Part shown: positions 24,250-32,906 of the stretch, one piece after another
Layout: every line of letters starts with the position of its first letter
Numbering within the stretch: position 1 is the stretch's first letter
Assembly (NCBI GenBank): GCA_003220265.1
Contig: QHRW01000112.1
Span: 21,372-85,371, forward strand
Length of the DNA stretch: 64,000 nt
Direction: 5' to 3'
Source of the DNA: Candidatus Rokuibacteriota bacterium
Lineage (GTDB): Bacteria; Methylomirabilota; Methylomirabilia; Rokubacteriales; CSP1-6
Notes under the pieces: model-generated
The model's database searches: none
What the model was told of the DNA's origin: nothing
Seen by the model: the letters and a program-made list of their open reading frames with translations, nothing else
Program-made: the position numbers and the translations under genes

Positions 24250-25121
24250 GCCGGTTCGACGCGGAGCGTGGCGGTCATCACGTGGCGCGCGCCGGCGGCC
24301 AGCGTCACCGCGTCGTCGGCCGCGTTGGCGGTCTCGACGCAGAGCATCCGCCGCCAGTCCTCGGGCTCGAGGTCCGAGATCTCGGCGGCCTTGGCCGACC
24401 ACGGGTTCCACACGACCGTGCTGGCCGACCCCGTCTTGTCCACGGCCAGCCGCCGGCGCAGCGCGGGATCGTGCACCACGCAGCGCGCCTGGGTGCCAAG
24501 GAACACGCGGTCCGTTTCACCCGTCAGCCGCAGCGGCTCGGCGGAGGCGCGCTTGCGCGTCATCGCCTCGACCTTGTCGATGAAGGCCGTGTTCTCGAGC
24601 CCCGTCACCGACGCCGTGCGGACGTCGCCGACGGCGAGATAGGTGTGCAGCGCCGCCTCGAAGGTGAACGGCGCGCCACCCGTGTTGACGACTTCCAGCG
24701 ACATCGCGAGCGCGTCGCCCACGCTCACCCGGTAGCGCGCGCGGAAGGCGTGCGGCCACAGCGCGCGCGTCGAGGCGTCGTCGTCCAGCCCGAGCTCGAC
24801 GGCGACGGTGCCGTCGGGGACGGGCTCGGCGCCGAGCAGCCGCCAGGCGCGCGCGCGGGCGAAGCCGTGCATCGGCTTGGTGCGGTCGGTGGCGTGCGGG
24901 CCGAACCACGGGAAAATCAGCGGCACGCCGCCGCGGATGGCCTTGCCCGGGGCGAAGGCGGCGCGCGACGAGAGGAACAGCACCGGCGCGGCGGCCGCGC
25001 GCGGCTGCCAGTGCGTGACGTGCGCCCCTTGCAGGTAGATCTCGGCGTCGGCGCGCGGGCCGGCGACGCGTGCGCGCTCGAGTCCGCCCGCCCCCTTGTC
25101 GACCGCGACCGGCTCCGTCAT
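24246..25121 (-). CDS. D-hexose-6-phosphate mutarotase (YeaD-like)
   Basis: A 291-residue beta-sandwich protein of the aldose-1-epimerase-like YeaD group: WQPRAAAAPVLFLSSRA, IRGGVPLIFPWFGPH (about 62-76), MHGFARARAWRL (catalytic His, about 86-97), FTFEAALHTYLAVGD (second His) and WNPWSAKAAEISDLEPEDW (catalytic Glu/Asp region). These enzymes interconvert the anomers of glucose-6-phosphate. ATG 25121 is chosen over an upstream in-frame Met seven codons earlier. First gene of a four-gene minus-strand operon. Confidence 0.9.
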   Translation of the reverse strand: MTEPVAVDKGAGGLERARVAGPRADAEIYLQGAHVTHWQPRAAAAPVLFLSSRAAFAPGKAIRGGVPLIFPWFGPHATDRTKPMHGFARARAWRLLGAEPVPDGTVAVELGLDDDASTRALWPHAFRARYRVSVGDALAMSLEVVNTGGAPFTFEAALHTYLAVGDVRTASVTGLENTAFIDKVEAMTRKRASAEPLRLTGETDRVFLGTQARCVVHDPALRRRLAVDKTGSASTVVWNPWSAKAAEISDLEPEDWRRMLCVETANAADDAVTLAAGARHVMTATLRVEPA

Positions 25122-25145
25122 CGAGCGCCCTCCCGCCGGCATTCC

Positions 25146-25175
25146 TTGACCTGCCGGCTCCAGGGCCCTCAGAGT
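25146..25175 (+). promoter_or_regulatory. Promoter of the YkgJ-type gene
   Basis: TTGACC (25146-25151), an 18-base spacer and CAGAGT (25170-25175), 8 bases before ATG 25184, which again implies a leaderless message. It lies in the divergent region with the mutarotase gene. Confidence 0.55.
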
Positions 25176-25183
25176 ACCCCAGG

Positions 25184-26494
25184 ATGGACGCGCCGGATCG
25201 TCCGCTGCTCTTGCCCGACTCCGTCGTGTTCACCTGCCAGCGCTCGGGCGCGTGCTGCCGCAGCGACTGGCTGATCGGCGTGGACGAGGGCGCCCACGCG
25301 CGCCTGCGCGACGTCGACTGGAGCGTGCACGACCCCGCGCTGCCGAAGGCCGGCGCCTTCGTGCCGCTGCCGTTTCCACTCCCCAGCGGCGAGCGCGTCA
25401 CCTTCGCGCGGCGCGCCGACGGCGGCTGCGTCTTTCTCACCGCGGATACGAGCTGTGGCATCCACCGCCATCGCGGGGCGACCGCCAAGCCGCAGGTGTG
25501 CCGGGAGTTTCCCTACCACTTCGTGGAGACGCCGGACGGCGTGGCCGTCGGCGTGTCGTTCGCGTGCACCGCGGTGCGCGCGCACCAGGGGGCGAGCCTC
25601 GCCGCGCAGGCGGACGAGGTGCGCGCGGTGCTGGCCGGCAGCGCGCGCGTCGAGCGACTGCCCGACGCGCTCACGCTGTTCGGCAGCCTCGACCTCGACT
25701 GGGCGGAGTACCGGCCCCTCGAGGCGGCGCTGCTCGAGCTGCTCGCCGGCCGGCGCGCGCCGCTGCCGGTGGCGCTGCTGGCCGGCAGCGCGCTGCTCAG
25801 CCTCTGCATCGGGCTCACCCAGCTCGAGCGGGCGGCCCGGCGCGAGGGGCGGACGCCGAACGCCACGCTGGCCGGCGGCCTCGCCGAGCTGCGCGCGGAC
25901 GGCTACCGCAAGCTGCTCGACATCGCCGCCGGCGCGCGATACCCGCGCCGCCCGGCGCTGACCTACCTGGCGCCGCTCTACACGTGGCTCGAGATGTCGC
26001 GCCGGCCTCGCGCCCGCCTGCCGCTGCTGCTCTCGCTCTACCGCAACTACTTCCGCTTCCGGCGCGCGCGCGGCCGCCTGGCCGACGCCATCGGTGGCGG
26101 TCAGCCCTTCGAGCTGGCCCAGGCGCTGGCGGTGCGCTTCGACGTCGGGGCGCCCGGCGTGGAGGATTTCTTGCGCGAGTACTGGAGCCACGTGGTGTTT
26201 CGCAAGACGCTCACGCCCATGCACGGGATCTTCCGCGGCTACCAGACGCTGCTCGCGCTCTACTCGTTCACGAAGCTCGCCGCCCGCCTGCACGCCCTGC
26301 GGGCCGGCCGGCCCGCCGTCGCACTGGCCGACGTCCACGCGGCCGTGCGGCTCGTCGAGCGCGCCTTCGTGCTACACGCCCGTTACACCGACCTTTTCCG
26401 CCTCACGCCCATGGTCACCGTCATGCTCGACCGCCTCTACCAGCAGCCCAGTTTCGTGCGCACGGCCACCCTGGAGCCACCCCGCGTTTCTTGA
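25184..26494 (+). CDS. YkgJ-family cysteine cluster protein with C-terminal helical domain
   Basis: A 436-residue protein. The N-terminal 110 residues carry the CxxxxxxCC and CGIHRHRGATAKPQVCREFPY pattern of the YkgJ (UPF0153) Fe/Zn cysteine-cluster family, where Cys residues bind a metal or iron-sulfur cluster. The remaining 320 residues are mostly helical and unlike the compact YkgJ proteins. Role is unknown; several YkgJ members are linked to protein lysine methylation or metal handling. Both flanking genes lie outside its transcription unit. Confidence 0.75.
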   Translation: MDAPDRPLLLPDSVVFTCQRSGACCRSDWLIGVDEGAHARLRDVDWSVHDPALPKAGAFVPLPFPLPSGERVTFARRADGGCVFLTADTSCGIHRHRGATAKPQVCREFPYHFVETPDGVAVGVSFACTAVRAHQGASLAAQADEVRAVLAGSARVERLPDALTLFGSLDLDWAEYRPLEAALLELLAGRRAPLPVALLAGSALLSLCIGLTQLERAARREGRTPNATLAGGLAELRADGYRKLLDIAAGARYPRRPALTYLAPLYTWLEMSRRPRARLPLLLSLYRNYFRFRRARGRLADAIGGGQPFELAQALAVRFDVGAPGVEDFLREYWSHVVFRKTLTPMHGIFRGYQTLLALYSFTKLAARLHALRAGRPAVALADVHAAVRLVERAFVLHARYTDLFRLTPMVTVMLDRLYQQPSFVRTATLEPPRVS

Positions 26495-26520
26495 CTTGAA
26501 GCGAGCCGAACGCATAGGCT
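26491..26520 (+). promoter_or_regulatory. Promoter upstream of pilT
   Basis: TTGACT (26491-26496), an 18-base spacer and TAGGCT (26515-26520). The leader to the pilT ATG is about 95 bases and ends with a ggggaagg Shine-Dalgarno. No recognisable riboswitch fold was identified in the leader. Confidence 0.55.
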
Positions 26521-26619
26521 CGTTGAAAGCTCCGCAACAGCGGGAAAACCGCGCTTCGACGGCCGGATTGACCGGCGCGCAGACCGAGGGGGGACGCCCC
26601 TCCGACTCAAGGGGAAGGG

Positions 26620-27699
26620 ATGGCGAAGCTCGACGCGTTTTTCAAGCTGATGTTCGACACGGGGGCCTCCGACCTCCACATCGTGTCGGGGCAGCCGCCG
26701 ATCCTGCGCGTGCACGGCGACATGGAGCGCGTGAAGTACGACCCGCTCGACGACGAGAACCTTCGCCAGATGCTCTACGAGATCGCGCCCGAGCAGAAGA
26801 TCAAGACCTTCGAGGAGACGGGCGACGTCGACTTCGGCTACGAGATTCCCAACGTCGCCCGCTTCCGCGCCAACTACTTCATGCAGAAGTACGGCTGCGG
26901 CGCGGTGTTCCGCCAGATCCCGACCAAGATCATCACCGCCGACGAGCTCGGCCTGCCGCCGATCCTCAAGAAGTCGGCGATGCTGCACAAGGGCCTGGTG
27001 CTGGTCACGGGGCCGACGGGATCGGGCAAGTCCACCACGCTGGCCGCCATGATCGACCACGCCAACAAGCACCGCAAGGACCACATCATCACCATCGAGG
27101 ACCCGATCGAGTTCGTGCACACGGCCCAGGGCTGTCTCATCAACCACCGCGAGGTGGGCATGCACACGCGCTCGTTCTCCTCGGCGCTGCGCGGCGCCCT
27201 CCGCGAGGACCCCGACATCATCCTGGTCGGTGAAATGCGCGACCTCGAGACGATCCGCCTGGCCCTGGAGGCGGCCAACACCGGCCACCTCGTGTTCGCC
27301 ACGCTGCACACCACCAGCGCCGCCAAGACCATCGACCGCATCATCGAGGTGTTCCCGGCCGAGGAGCAGGCCCAGGTGCGCAACGGCCTGTCGACCGGCC
27401 TCAAGGTGGTGGTCGCGCAGAACCTCTTCAAGCGCGTGGACAAGAAGGGCCGCTGCGCGGCGCTGGAGATCCTGGTCTGCACCGCGGCCATCGGCAACCT
27501 CATTCGCGAGGGCAAGACCGTCCAGATCCCCTCGGCGATCCAGACCGGCAAGCAGTACGGCATGCAGACGCTCGACGACGCGATCATGGGCGTCCTCCAG
27601 AAGGGCTGGATCAGCGCGGAGGAGGCCTACGACAAGTGCATCGACAAGCAGAAGTTCCGGCCGCTCCTGAAGACGCCACCCGACGAGCTGAACCAGTAG
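26620..27699 (+). CDS. pilT: Twitching-motility ATPase PilT
   Basis: A 359-residue secretion-superfamily ATPase with Walker A GPTGSGKS (about 131-138), IITIEDPIEFVH (Asp box), MHTRSFSSALRGALREDPDIILVGEMRD (Walker B) and the His box GHLVFATLHTTSAAKTIDRI. The C-terminal IGNLIREGKTVQIPSAIQT segment is typical of PilT (compare AIRNLIREGK). PilT is the cytoplasmic motor that drives type IV pilus retraction. First gene of a three-gene unit with a second PilT-like ATPase (13 bases apart) and a receiver-like gene. Confidence 0.95.
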   Translation: MAKLDAFFKLMFDTGASDLHIVSGQPPILRVHGDMERVKYDPLDDENLRQMLYEIAPEQKIKTFEETGDVDFGYEIPNVARFRANYFMQKYGCGAVFRQIPTKIITADELGLPPILKKSAMLHKGLVLVTGPTGSGKSTTLAAMIDHANKHRKDHIITIEDPIEFVHTAQGCLINHREVGMHTRSFSSALRGALREDPDIILVGEMRDLETIRLALEAANTGHLVFATLHTTSAAKTIDRIIEVFPAEEQAQVRNGLSTGLKVVVAQNLFKRVDKKGRCAALEILVCTAAIGNLIREGKTVQIPSAIQTGKQYGMQTLDDAIMGVLQKGWISAEEAYDKCIDKQKFRPLLKTPPDELNQ

Positions 27700-27712
27700 G
27701 GAGGCCGAGAGC

Positions 27713-28897
27713 ATGCGCAAACCCGAGATCGACGACCTGCTGGGCGCGATGCTGGATTCGCACGACAACGTCTCCGACCTCAACCTCACCGTCGATCGCC
27801 CGCTGCAGGTGGAGGCGGCCGGTGAGCTGGTGGCGGTGCCGGTCGATCCGCCCATCGAGACCCTGACGCCGTTCCAGACCGAGATCTTCGCGCTCAACCT
27901 GATGAACGGCGACCGGCGCCTCACCGAGCACCTCATCAAGTCCGGCTCGTGCGACACCGCGTACTACCTGCCGGGCAAGGCGCGCTTCCGCGTCAACATC
28001 TTCACCCAGCGCGGCAACTACTCGATGGTGCTCCGGAAGCTGGAGACCAACATCCCCACCGTCGAGAGCCTCAAGCTGCCGGAGGCCTTCAAGAAGATGC
28101 CGGGGGAGAAGAACGGGCTCATCCTGCTCACCGGCGCCACCGGCTCCGGCAAGACGACGTCGCTGGCCGCGCTGCTCAACGAGATCAACGCCACCAAGGC
28201 GGTGCACATCGTCACGCTCGAGGACCCGGTGGAGTACGTGCACCCGAACGTGAAGGCGACGTTCAACCAGCGCGAGCTGGGCCTGGACTACGACAACTTC
28301 GCCAACGGGCTCCGGGCCGCGCTGCGCCAGGCGCCCAAGATCATCCTGGTCGGTGAGATGCGCGACCGGGAGACGGCCGAGCTGGCGCTCAAGGCCTCGG
28401 AGACGGGTCACCTCGTGCTCTCCACGCTGCACACGGTGAACGCCGGCCAGGCCATCAACCGCATCGTCGGCATGTTCGACCAGGACGAGGAGAAGCAGAC
28501 GCGCCAGCGGCTGGCCGACACGATCCGCTGGGTGGTGGGCCAGCGCCTGGTGCCGAAGATCGGCGGCGGCCGCTGGGCCGTGCACGACATCCTGTCCAAC
28601 ACGATCCGCTCCAACGAGCTGATCCTGATGGGCGAGCAGGAAGGCAAGACGTACTACGACATCCAGGAGGTCGGCGAGCCGTTCGGGATGATGACCTTCG
28701 ACCAGTCGCTGCTGAAGTCCTACCAGGAGGGCCTCATCACCGAGGAGACCGCGGTGGCCTACTCGACGCGCAAGGCCATCGTGCAGCGGGGCATCGACAC
28801 GATGAAGCAGCAGCGCGGCGAGAAGACCAGCGACGTCTCGGGCCTCCGGCTGGACGCCGAGTACAACCGCTCGGTCTTCGGCGCGAGGAAGAAGTGA
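27713..28897 (+). CDS. Second PilT/PilU-type retraction ATPase
   Basis: A 394-residue paralogue: Walker A LTGATGSGKTT (about 139-149), HIVTLEDPVEYVHPN, LDYDNFANGLRAALRQAPKIILVGEMRD, and STLHTVNAGQAINRIVGMF. It has a longer, charged C-terminus (about 360-394) than PilT. The PilT-then-second-copy order matches pilT-pilU pairs, where PilU needs PilT for function, so a PilU-like role is the best call, though the symbol is left blank. Its end overlaps the next gene (GTGA). Confidence 0.9.
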   Translation: MRKPEIDDLLGAMLDSHDNVSDLNLTVDRPLQVEAAGELVAVPVDPPIETLTPFQTEIFALNLMNGDRRLTEHLIKSGSCDTAYYLPGKARFRVNIFTQRGNYSMVLRKLETNIPTVESLKLPEAFKKMPGEKNGLILLTGATGSGKTTSLAALLNEINATKAVHIVTLEDPVEYVHPNVKATFNQRELGLDYDNFANGLRAALRQAPKIILVGEMRDRETAELALKASETGHLVLSTLHTVNAGQAINRIVGMFDQDEEKQTRQRLADTIRWVVGQRLVPKIGGGRWAVHDILSNTIRSNELILMGEQEGKTYYDIQEVGEPFGMMTFDQSLLKSYQEGLITEETAVAYSTRKAIVQRGIDTMKQQRGEKTSDVSGLRLDAEYNRSVFGARKK

Positions 28898-29361
28898 GCG
28901 CCGAGAGCCAGGCCGGCGAGAGCCAGTACGAGGCGCGGCTGGCGCTGGTGTGCGAGGACGCGTCCGAGCGGCAGGCCGTCATCAGGGCGGCGCTCGAGCA
29001 GATCGGCTTCGCCATGCTCGCCCCCAAGAACACCGAGGACGCCGTCGAGCGGATCCGGCGCGACAGCTACGAGATCGTGATCGTGGACGAGCAGTACCAG
29101 GGCTCGAGCCCGTTCGACAACCCGGTGCTCGCCATCATCCGCAACATGCCGATGTCGCAGCGGCGCTGGATGTTCGTCACGCTGCTCGGCCGCCAGTTCA
29201 AGACGTTCGACAACGCGATGGCGTTCGCCCGCAGCATGAACGTCGTGGTGAACCTCAACGACCTGCCGCACCTGCCCGCCATCCTGAAGAAGGGCATCAC
29301 CGACCACGTGGAGTTCTACCGCACGTTCCGCCAGGTCCTCGCCGACGTCGGCAAGCGCTGA
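28894..29361 (+). CDS. Receiver-like protein linked to the PilT pair
   Basis: A 155-residue protein with a response-regulator-like alpha/beta fold: LALVCEDASERQAVIRAALEQ (acidic pocket, about 16-36), EIVIVDEQYQGSS (candidate phospho-Asp in VDE, about 65), and a final VVNLNDLPHLPAILKKGITD region. The usual KP lysine is not evident, so it could be a degenerate or unphosphorylated receiver. The GTG at 28894 overlaps the second ATPase stop (GTGA), which implies a stoichiometric partner of the retraction motor. Function is inference. Confidence 0.72.
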   Translation: MSAESQAGESQYEARLALVCEDASERQAVIRAALEQIGFAMLAPKNTEDAVERIRRDSYEIVIVDEQYQGSSPFDNPVLAIIRNMPMSQRRWMFVTLLGRQFKTFDNAMAFARSMNVVVNLNDLPHLPAILKKGITDHVEFYRTFRQVLADVGKR

Positions 29362-29381
29362 TCGCCCGCGCCGCCGCGGCG

Positions 29382-31367
29382 CTAGCCGCGTTTGCCGAAG
29401 AACTTGCCGGGGGAGATGGAGCCGGGCGGCTTGCGGCGGAGGGTGACGGCCAGCTCGTAGCTGCGCTCGCTGCTGGGGTCGGCGTTGTAGATGCCGATCC
29501 ACAGCATGCCGAACTCCTTGCCGAAGCCGGGTAGCGTCGTTCCGCCCGCGCGGTGCTTCCGCGGCGCGAGCGGCTCGGCCCTGCCGGTCACCGGCAGCGT
29601 GACGAGCCACGCGTGATCGGTGGCGGCGTCGTTCTCCTTCAGCTTGACCTCCACGTCGGGCGGATCGGCCAGCGTGGCGCCGCCCAGCGTGACCGTGAAG
29701 AAGCGTGAGGTCAGCGGGCCGCTGGTGACGGTGAAGAGGTGCGGCCCGGTCCGCTCCTTCCAGTTGGTCATCGTGTGCGTCTGCTCCTGGGTGCTGCCCA
29801 GCTTCTCGCCGCGGGTGACGATACTCGTCTCACTGTCGCTCTCGATCAGCCGGCCCTGCACCCACGGACCGGGCTCCGGCAGCGCGTTGACGACGACGTC
29901 CTTCACGAAGTCGGGATACGTCTTGTACAGGCGACCCTCGGCCACGATGTAGAGGTACAGCTCCTGGCCCATCTGGTACGACTGTTCCTTCCCGGCCGTC
30001 GTGAACTGTGGGTTGAGCCGGGTGAGCGCATCGCGGACGAAGTTCGCTTCCTGCTTCTCGATGTGGGCCAGCAGCAGCGCGTAACCCTCGGCGACCTTGC
30101 CGCTCTGCGTGTCGGCGCTCTTCTGCAGCGGCACCGAGAGCAGATACGGGAAGCGCTTGACGTAGTCGCGCGAGGCGTCCGCGAACGTGACGCCACGGCT
30201 GCCCATGGCCTTCCAGCCCTCGCGGGCGGCGATCCACCACGGTGCCGCTTCGTGGGCCAGCCGCTCGAGCAGCGCCTCGCGCTCGCGCTGCTTCTCGGGC
30301 GTCTCGACGGAGATCTTGTCGCTGGAGAGGCGGATCTCGACGACAGCGGAGGTTTCGGCCGGCGCGGCGCCGCCGCTCGCCGCCGGCGTGCCGGCCACGC
30401 GTCGGCCGGCGCCGTCGGCGGGGATGAACGGCGCCCCGATGGCCGGCATCACGCCCGAGTTGGCCACCGGCGCCGCGGGCGGCTCGGCCTGGACCGCATC
30501 GGCGTACGTTCGCGCGCCGCCGCTCGGCGCCCCGACGGGCGGTCGCGCGGGCGGCGGCGACGGTGGCGCGGGCGGCGCGTACGCCGAGGGTGAGTACGTC
30601 GCATACGCATCCTCCGCCGGTCCTCGCGCACGGGACGGCGGCTCGGGCACCCGCGCGGGGGGGCGCTCGGACATCCGCTCGGGCAAGAGCTCGGGGACCC
30701 GTTCGGGCGCCGGGGCCACGAGCTCGCCCTCCCGGCCGAGCTTGCCGCGCAACGCGGCCAGCGCGAGCGGGCGCCCGAATGTCGCGGCGATCGTGTCCTG
30801 CAGCCGGGCGCAGTGGTCGTCGTCGAGCGTGTTCCAGCCCTCGATCAGCGCGAGCAGCTCGGTGAATGGGCGCAGCTTGTCGGGAATCGTCGCGGCCTCG
30901 CGCTCGGGATCGGCCGGCGGCGTGCCCGTCAGCACGCCCCGCAGCGCGCGCGCGCGGGCCTGGCACTCCGCGAGCGGGGCGAAGCTCCGCTCTTCGCGGT
31001 GCGTCAGCAACATCACGCGGTCGAGCAGGACGAGCGCGCCCTCGCACGACTTCTCCCACTCGGCAACCTTGGAGCGCCGGTGCTCGGCGACCCCGATCGC
31101 GGCCAGCACGGGCTCGAGGTCGCGCAGGCTGCCGAGCCGTTCGACGTCGAGCACGAGCGAGAGCGCGCCCGCATGCTGGAGCACGGCGTTGCGCAGATCG
31201 GTGAAGGCCTCGCGCGCCGCGGTCAGATCGTCGAGGAGGTCGGGGGAGGGCGGCAGCTTGGCGACGAGGGCGGAGGCGGCGCCGGCGGCTCGTGAGCCCA
31301 GGGCGGCGAAGTCGGCGCGAAGGGCGGTGAGCCTCCGGCCGAGGTCGTCATGGCTCTGCTTCACCAT
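29382..31367 (-). CDS. Large protein of unknown function with C-terminal beta domain
   Basis: A 661-residue protein: a helical N-terminal region (1-210), a Pro/Ala/Arg-rich disordered linker (about 215-330), a helical region with AAPWWIAAREGWKAMGSRG (about 370-400) and a C-terminal part (about 450-661) with SYQMGQELYLYIVAEGRLYK and several beta strands. No enzyme motif, signal peptide or membrane segment is visible. The pilT unit converges on it with a 20-base gap. Sequence gives no further function. Confidence 0.75.
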   Translation of the reverse strand: MVKQSHDDLGRRLTALRADFAALGSRAAGAASALVAKLPPSPDLLDDLTAAREAFTDLRNAVLQHAGALSLVLDVERLGSLRDLEPVLAAIGVAEHRRSKVAEWEKSCEGALVLLDRVMLLTHREERSFAPLAECQARARALRGVLTGTPPADPEREAATIPDKLRPFTELLALIEGWNTLDDDHCARLQDTIAATFGRPLALAALRGKLGREGELVAPAPERVPELLPERMSERPPARVPEPPSRARGPAEDAYATYSPSAYAPPAPPSPPPARPPVGAPSGGARTYADAVQAEPPAAPVANSGVMPAIGAPFIPADGAGRRVAGTPAASGGAAPAETSAVVEIRLSSDKISVETPEKQREREALLERLAHEAAPWWIAAREGWKAMGSRGVTFADASRDYVKRFPYLLSVPLQKSADTQSGKVAEGYALLLAHIEKQEANFVRDALTRLNPQFTTAGKEQSYQMGQELYLYIVAEGRLYKTYPDFVKDVVVNALPEPGPWVQGRLIESDSETSIVTRGEKLGSTQEQTHTMTNWKERTGPHLFTVTSGPLTSRFFTVTLGGATLADPPDVEVKLKENDAATDHAWLVTLPVTGRAEPLAPRKHRAGGTTLPGFGKEFGMLWIGIYNADPSSERSYELAVTLRRKPPGSISPGKFFGKRG

Positions 31368-31608
31368 CCGGTGGTTCGCGCTTTGTGCACGACATCCTAG
31401 TATGCCATCCCCGCTCGGGCATCCGGTCAGACCCCACCCCCCTGACCCGGTCAGGATCCGGGCAATCTGTCCATGGGCCGCCGGCCGTAGATATCGAGAA
31501 CTTCTGCTGGATCAGATATTTGACCGGCCGGGCGGGTTTGGTACCCGGCTTGCCTAGCGTTCCCCTCAGCCCAACCTCGGGCGGACCCGCAACCGGAGGA
31601 GATAGCCA
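31368..31608. other. Non-coding gap between the unknown protein and mlaC-like gene
   Basis: A 241-base region between divergent genes. It has a TTGACC-like box at 31520 but no fitting -10 at the usual distance, and a gatatcgag-type AT-richer patch. No gene, RNA or repeat was recognised; the 3' end holds the ggagga Shine-Dalgarno of the mlaC-like gene. Confidence 0.4.
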
Positions 31609-32208
31609 ATGAGCCGCGCCCTGCGCCCCCTCGTTCTCGTGGCCCTGTTGGTGGTGCCCTTCGGCCTGACCTCCTCGCGCGACGCCGCCGCCGGCACGCC
31701 CACCGACCAGCTCCGCGACCGCATCGACCGGGTCGTCGGCATCCTCGACGACGGCGACCTCAAGGCCAACCCGGCGGCGCGGCGGGCCGCGTTGCGGGGC
31801 GTGACGGGCGAGATCTTCGACTTCACCGAGATCACGCGGCGCGCGCTCGGGCGCCACTGGCAGACGGCCTCGGCGGGGCAGCGCGACGAGCTGGTGCGGC
31901 TGCTCTCAGCGCTCATGGAGCGCTCGTACATGGGCCGCATCGAGCAGTACAGCGGCGAGCGCATCGCCTTCGTCAGCGAGGTCGTGGACGGCGATCTCGC
32001 CACCGTGCGCACGCACTTCCTCACCAGGGGCGGCACGCCGATCCCGGTGGACTATCGTCTCGCCCGCGCCGGTGACCGCTGGCTCGCGTACGACGTGACC
32101 ATCGAGGGCGTGAGCCTGGTGGCGAACTTCCGCGCGCAGTTCAACAAGATCATCCAGACCTCCTCGACGCAGGGGCTCGTGGAGCGCTTGCGGGCGCGGC
32201 AGGAGTGA
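31609..32208 (+). CDS. MlaC-like lipid-transport protein (first copy)
   Basis: A 199-residue protein with a signal peptide (RPLVLVALLVVPFGLTSSRDAAA) and the MlaC/Ttg2 auxiliary fold: TDQLRDRIDRVVGIL, FDFTEITRRALGRHW (about 70-84), YMGRIEQYSGERIAFV and a C-terminal YDVTIEGVSLVANFRAQFN motif (about 162-180). MlaC shuttles phospholipids across the periplasm between the outer-membrane MlaA and the inner-membrane MlaFEDB ABC complex. No mlaFEDB genes are adjacent. A paralogue begins 43 bases downstream. Confidence 0.88.
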   Translation: MSRALRPLVLVALLVVPFGLTSSRDAAAGTPTDQLRDRIDRVVGILDDGDLKANPAARRAALRGVTGEIFDFTEITRRALGRHWQTASAGQRDELVRLLSALMERSYMGRIEQYSGERIAFVSEVVDGDLATVRTHFLTRGGTPIPVDYRLARAGDRWLAYDVTIEGVSLVANFRAQFNKIIQTSSTQGLVERLRARQE

Positions 32209-32250
32209 GTGATAGACTCTCCAGACCTTTCGACCCAGGAGGAACGAGCA

Positions 32251-32901
32251 ATGGGCTCGGCGGCACGGTGGTGGCTCGTGGCGGCGATGGTGGTGGCGAC
32301 GTTCGTGGGCAGCGGAGCAGCGTGGGCCGGCGCGCCGACCGATCAACTGCGCGGACGGATCGACCGTGTGCTCAAGGTGCTGGAGGGCGAGCTGAAACAG
32401 GAGGGGCGATCCGAGGAGCGGCGCGTCGCCATCCGCAAGATCGCCGACGAGACGTTCGACTTCCGCGAGATCTCGCAGCGCTCGCTGGCCCGCCACTGGC
32501 AGAGCCGCACGCCCGGCGAGCGTGACGAGTTCGTGCAGCTCTTCAGCGGTGTGCTCGAGCGCGCCTATATCGGCCAGATCGAGCAGTACAGCGGCAGCGA
32601 GAAGGTGCAGTACGTGGGCGAGACGCTCGACAGGCACCAGGCCGTCGTGCGGACGCGGATCGCGACCAAGGCGGGCACCGAGGTCCCGGTGGACTACCGG
32701 CTGCATCGCGTCGGCGAGCAGTGGCTCGTCTACGACGTGGCCATCGAGGGCATCAGCCTGGTCTCGAACTACCGCGCCCAGTTCGACCGGATCATCCGCA
32801 GCTCCTCCTACAAGCAGCTCGCCGACAAGCTCAAGGCGAAGAAGGACGAGGCCCGCGAGGCCGACGGCGCCGTCGTGAAGCGCGCGTCGACGCAAAAATA
32901 G
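32251..32901 (+). CDS. MlaC-like lipid-transport protein (second copy)
   Basis: A 216-residue paralogue of the preceding protein with the same signal peptide plus TDQLRGRIDRVLKVL, FDFREISQRSLARHW, YIGQIEQYSG and YDVAIEGISLVSNYRAQFD. It carries a longer Lys/Glu-rich C-terminal tail (about 190-216). The ATG at 32251 follows a strong caggaggaacgag Shine-Dalgarno; a longer frame beginning at 32209 adds 14 residues before the signal peptide and is unlikely. It stops 5 bases before the MoxR GTG. Confidence 0.88.
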   Translation: MGSAARWWLVAAMVVATFVGSGAAWAGAPTDQLRGRIDRVLKVLEGELKQEGRSEERRVAIRKIADETFDFREISQRSLARHWQSRTPGERDEFVQLFSGVLERAYIGQIEQYSGSEKVQYVGETLDRHQAVVRTRIATKAGTEVPVDYRLHRVGEQWLVYDVAIEGISLVSNYRAQFDRIIRSSSYKQLADKLKAKKDEAREADGAVVKRASTQK

Positions 32902-32906
32902 CGGCG

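Noticed and set aside
26521..26619. Cyclic-di-GMP riboswitch upstream of pilT
   Set aside because: The leader lacks the conserved core of the c-di-GMP-I or -II riboswitch; no pairing pattern supports it.
31385..31612. Small ORF of 75 residues between the unknown protein and mlaC-like gene
   Set aside because: No Shine-Dalgarno or promoter, low-complexity content, and it runs into the mlaC-like start; treated as non-coding.
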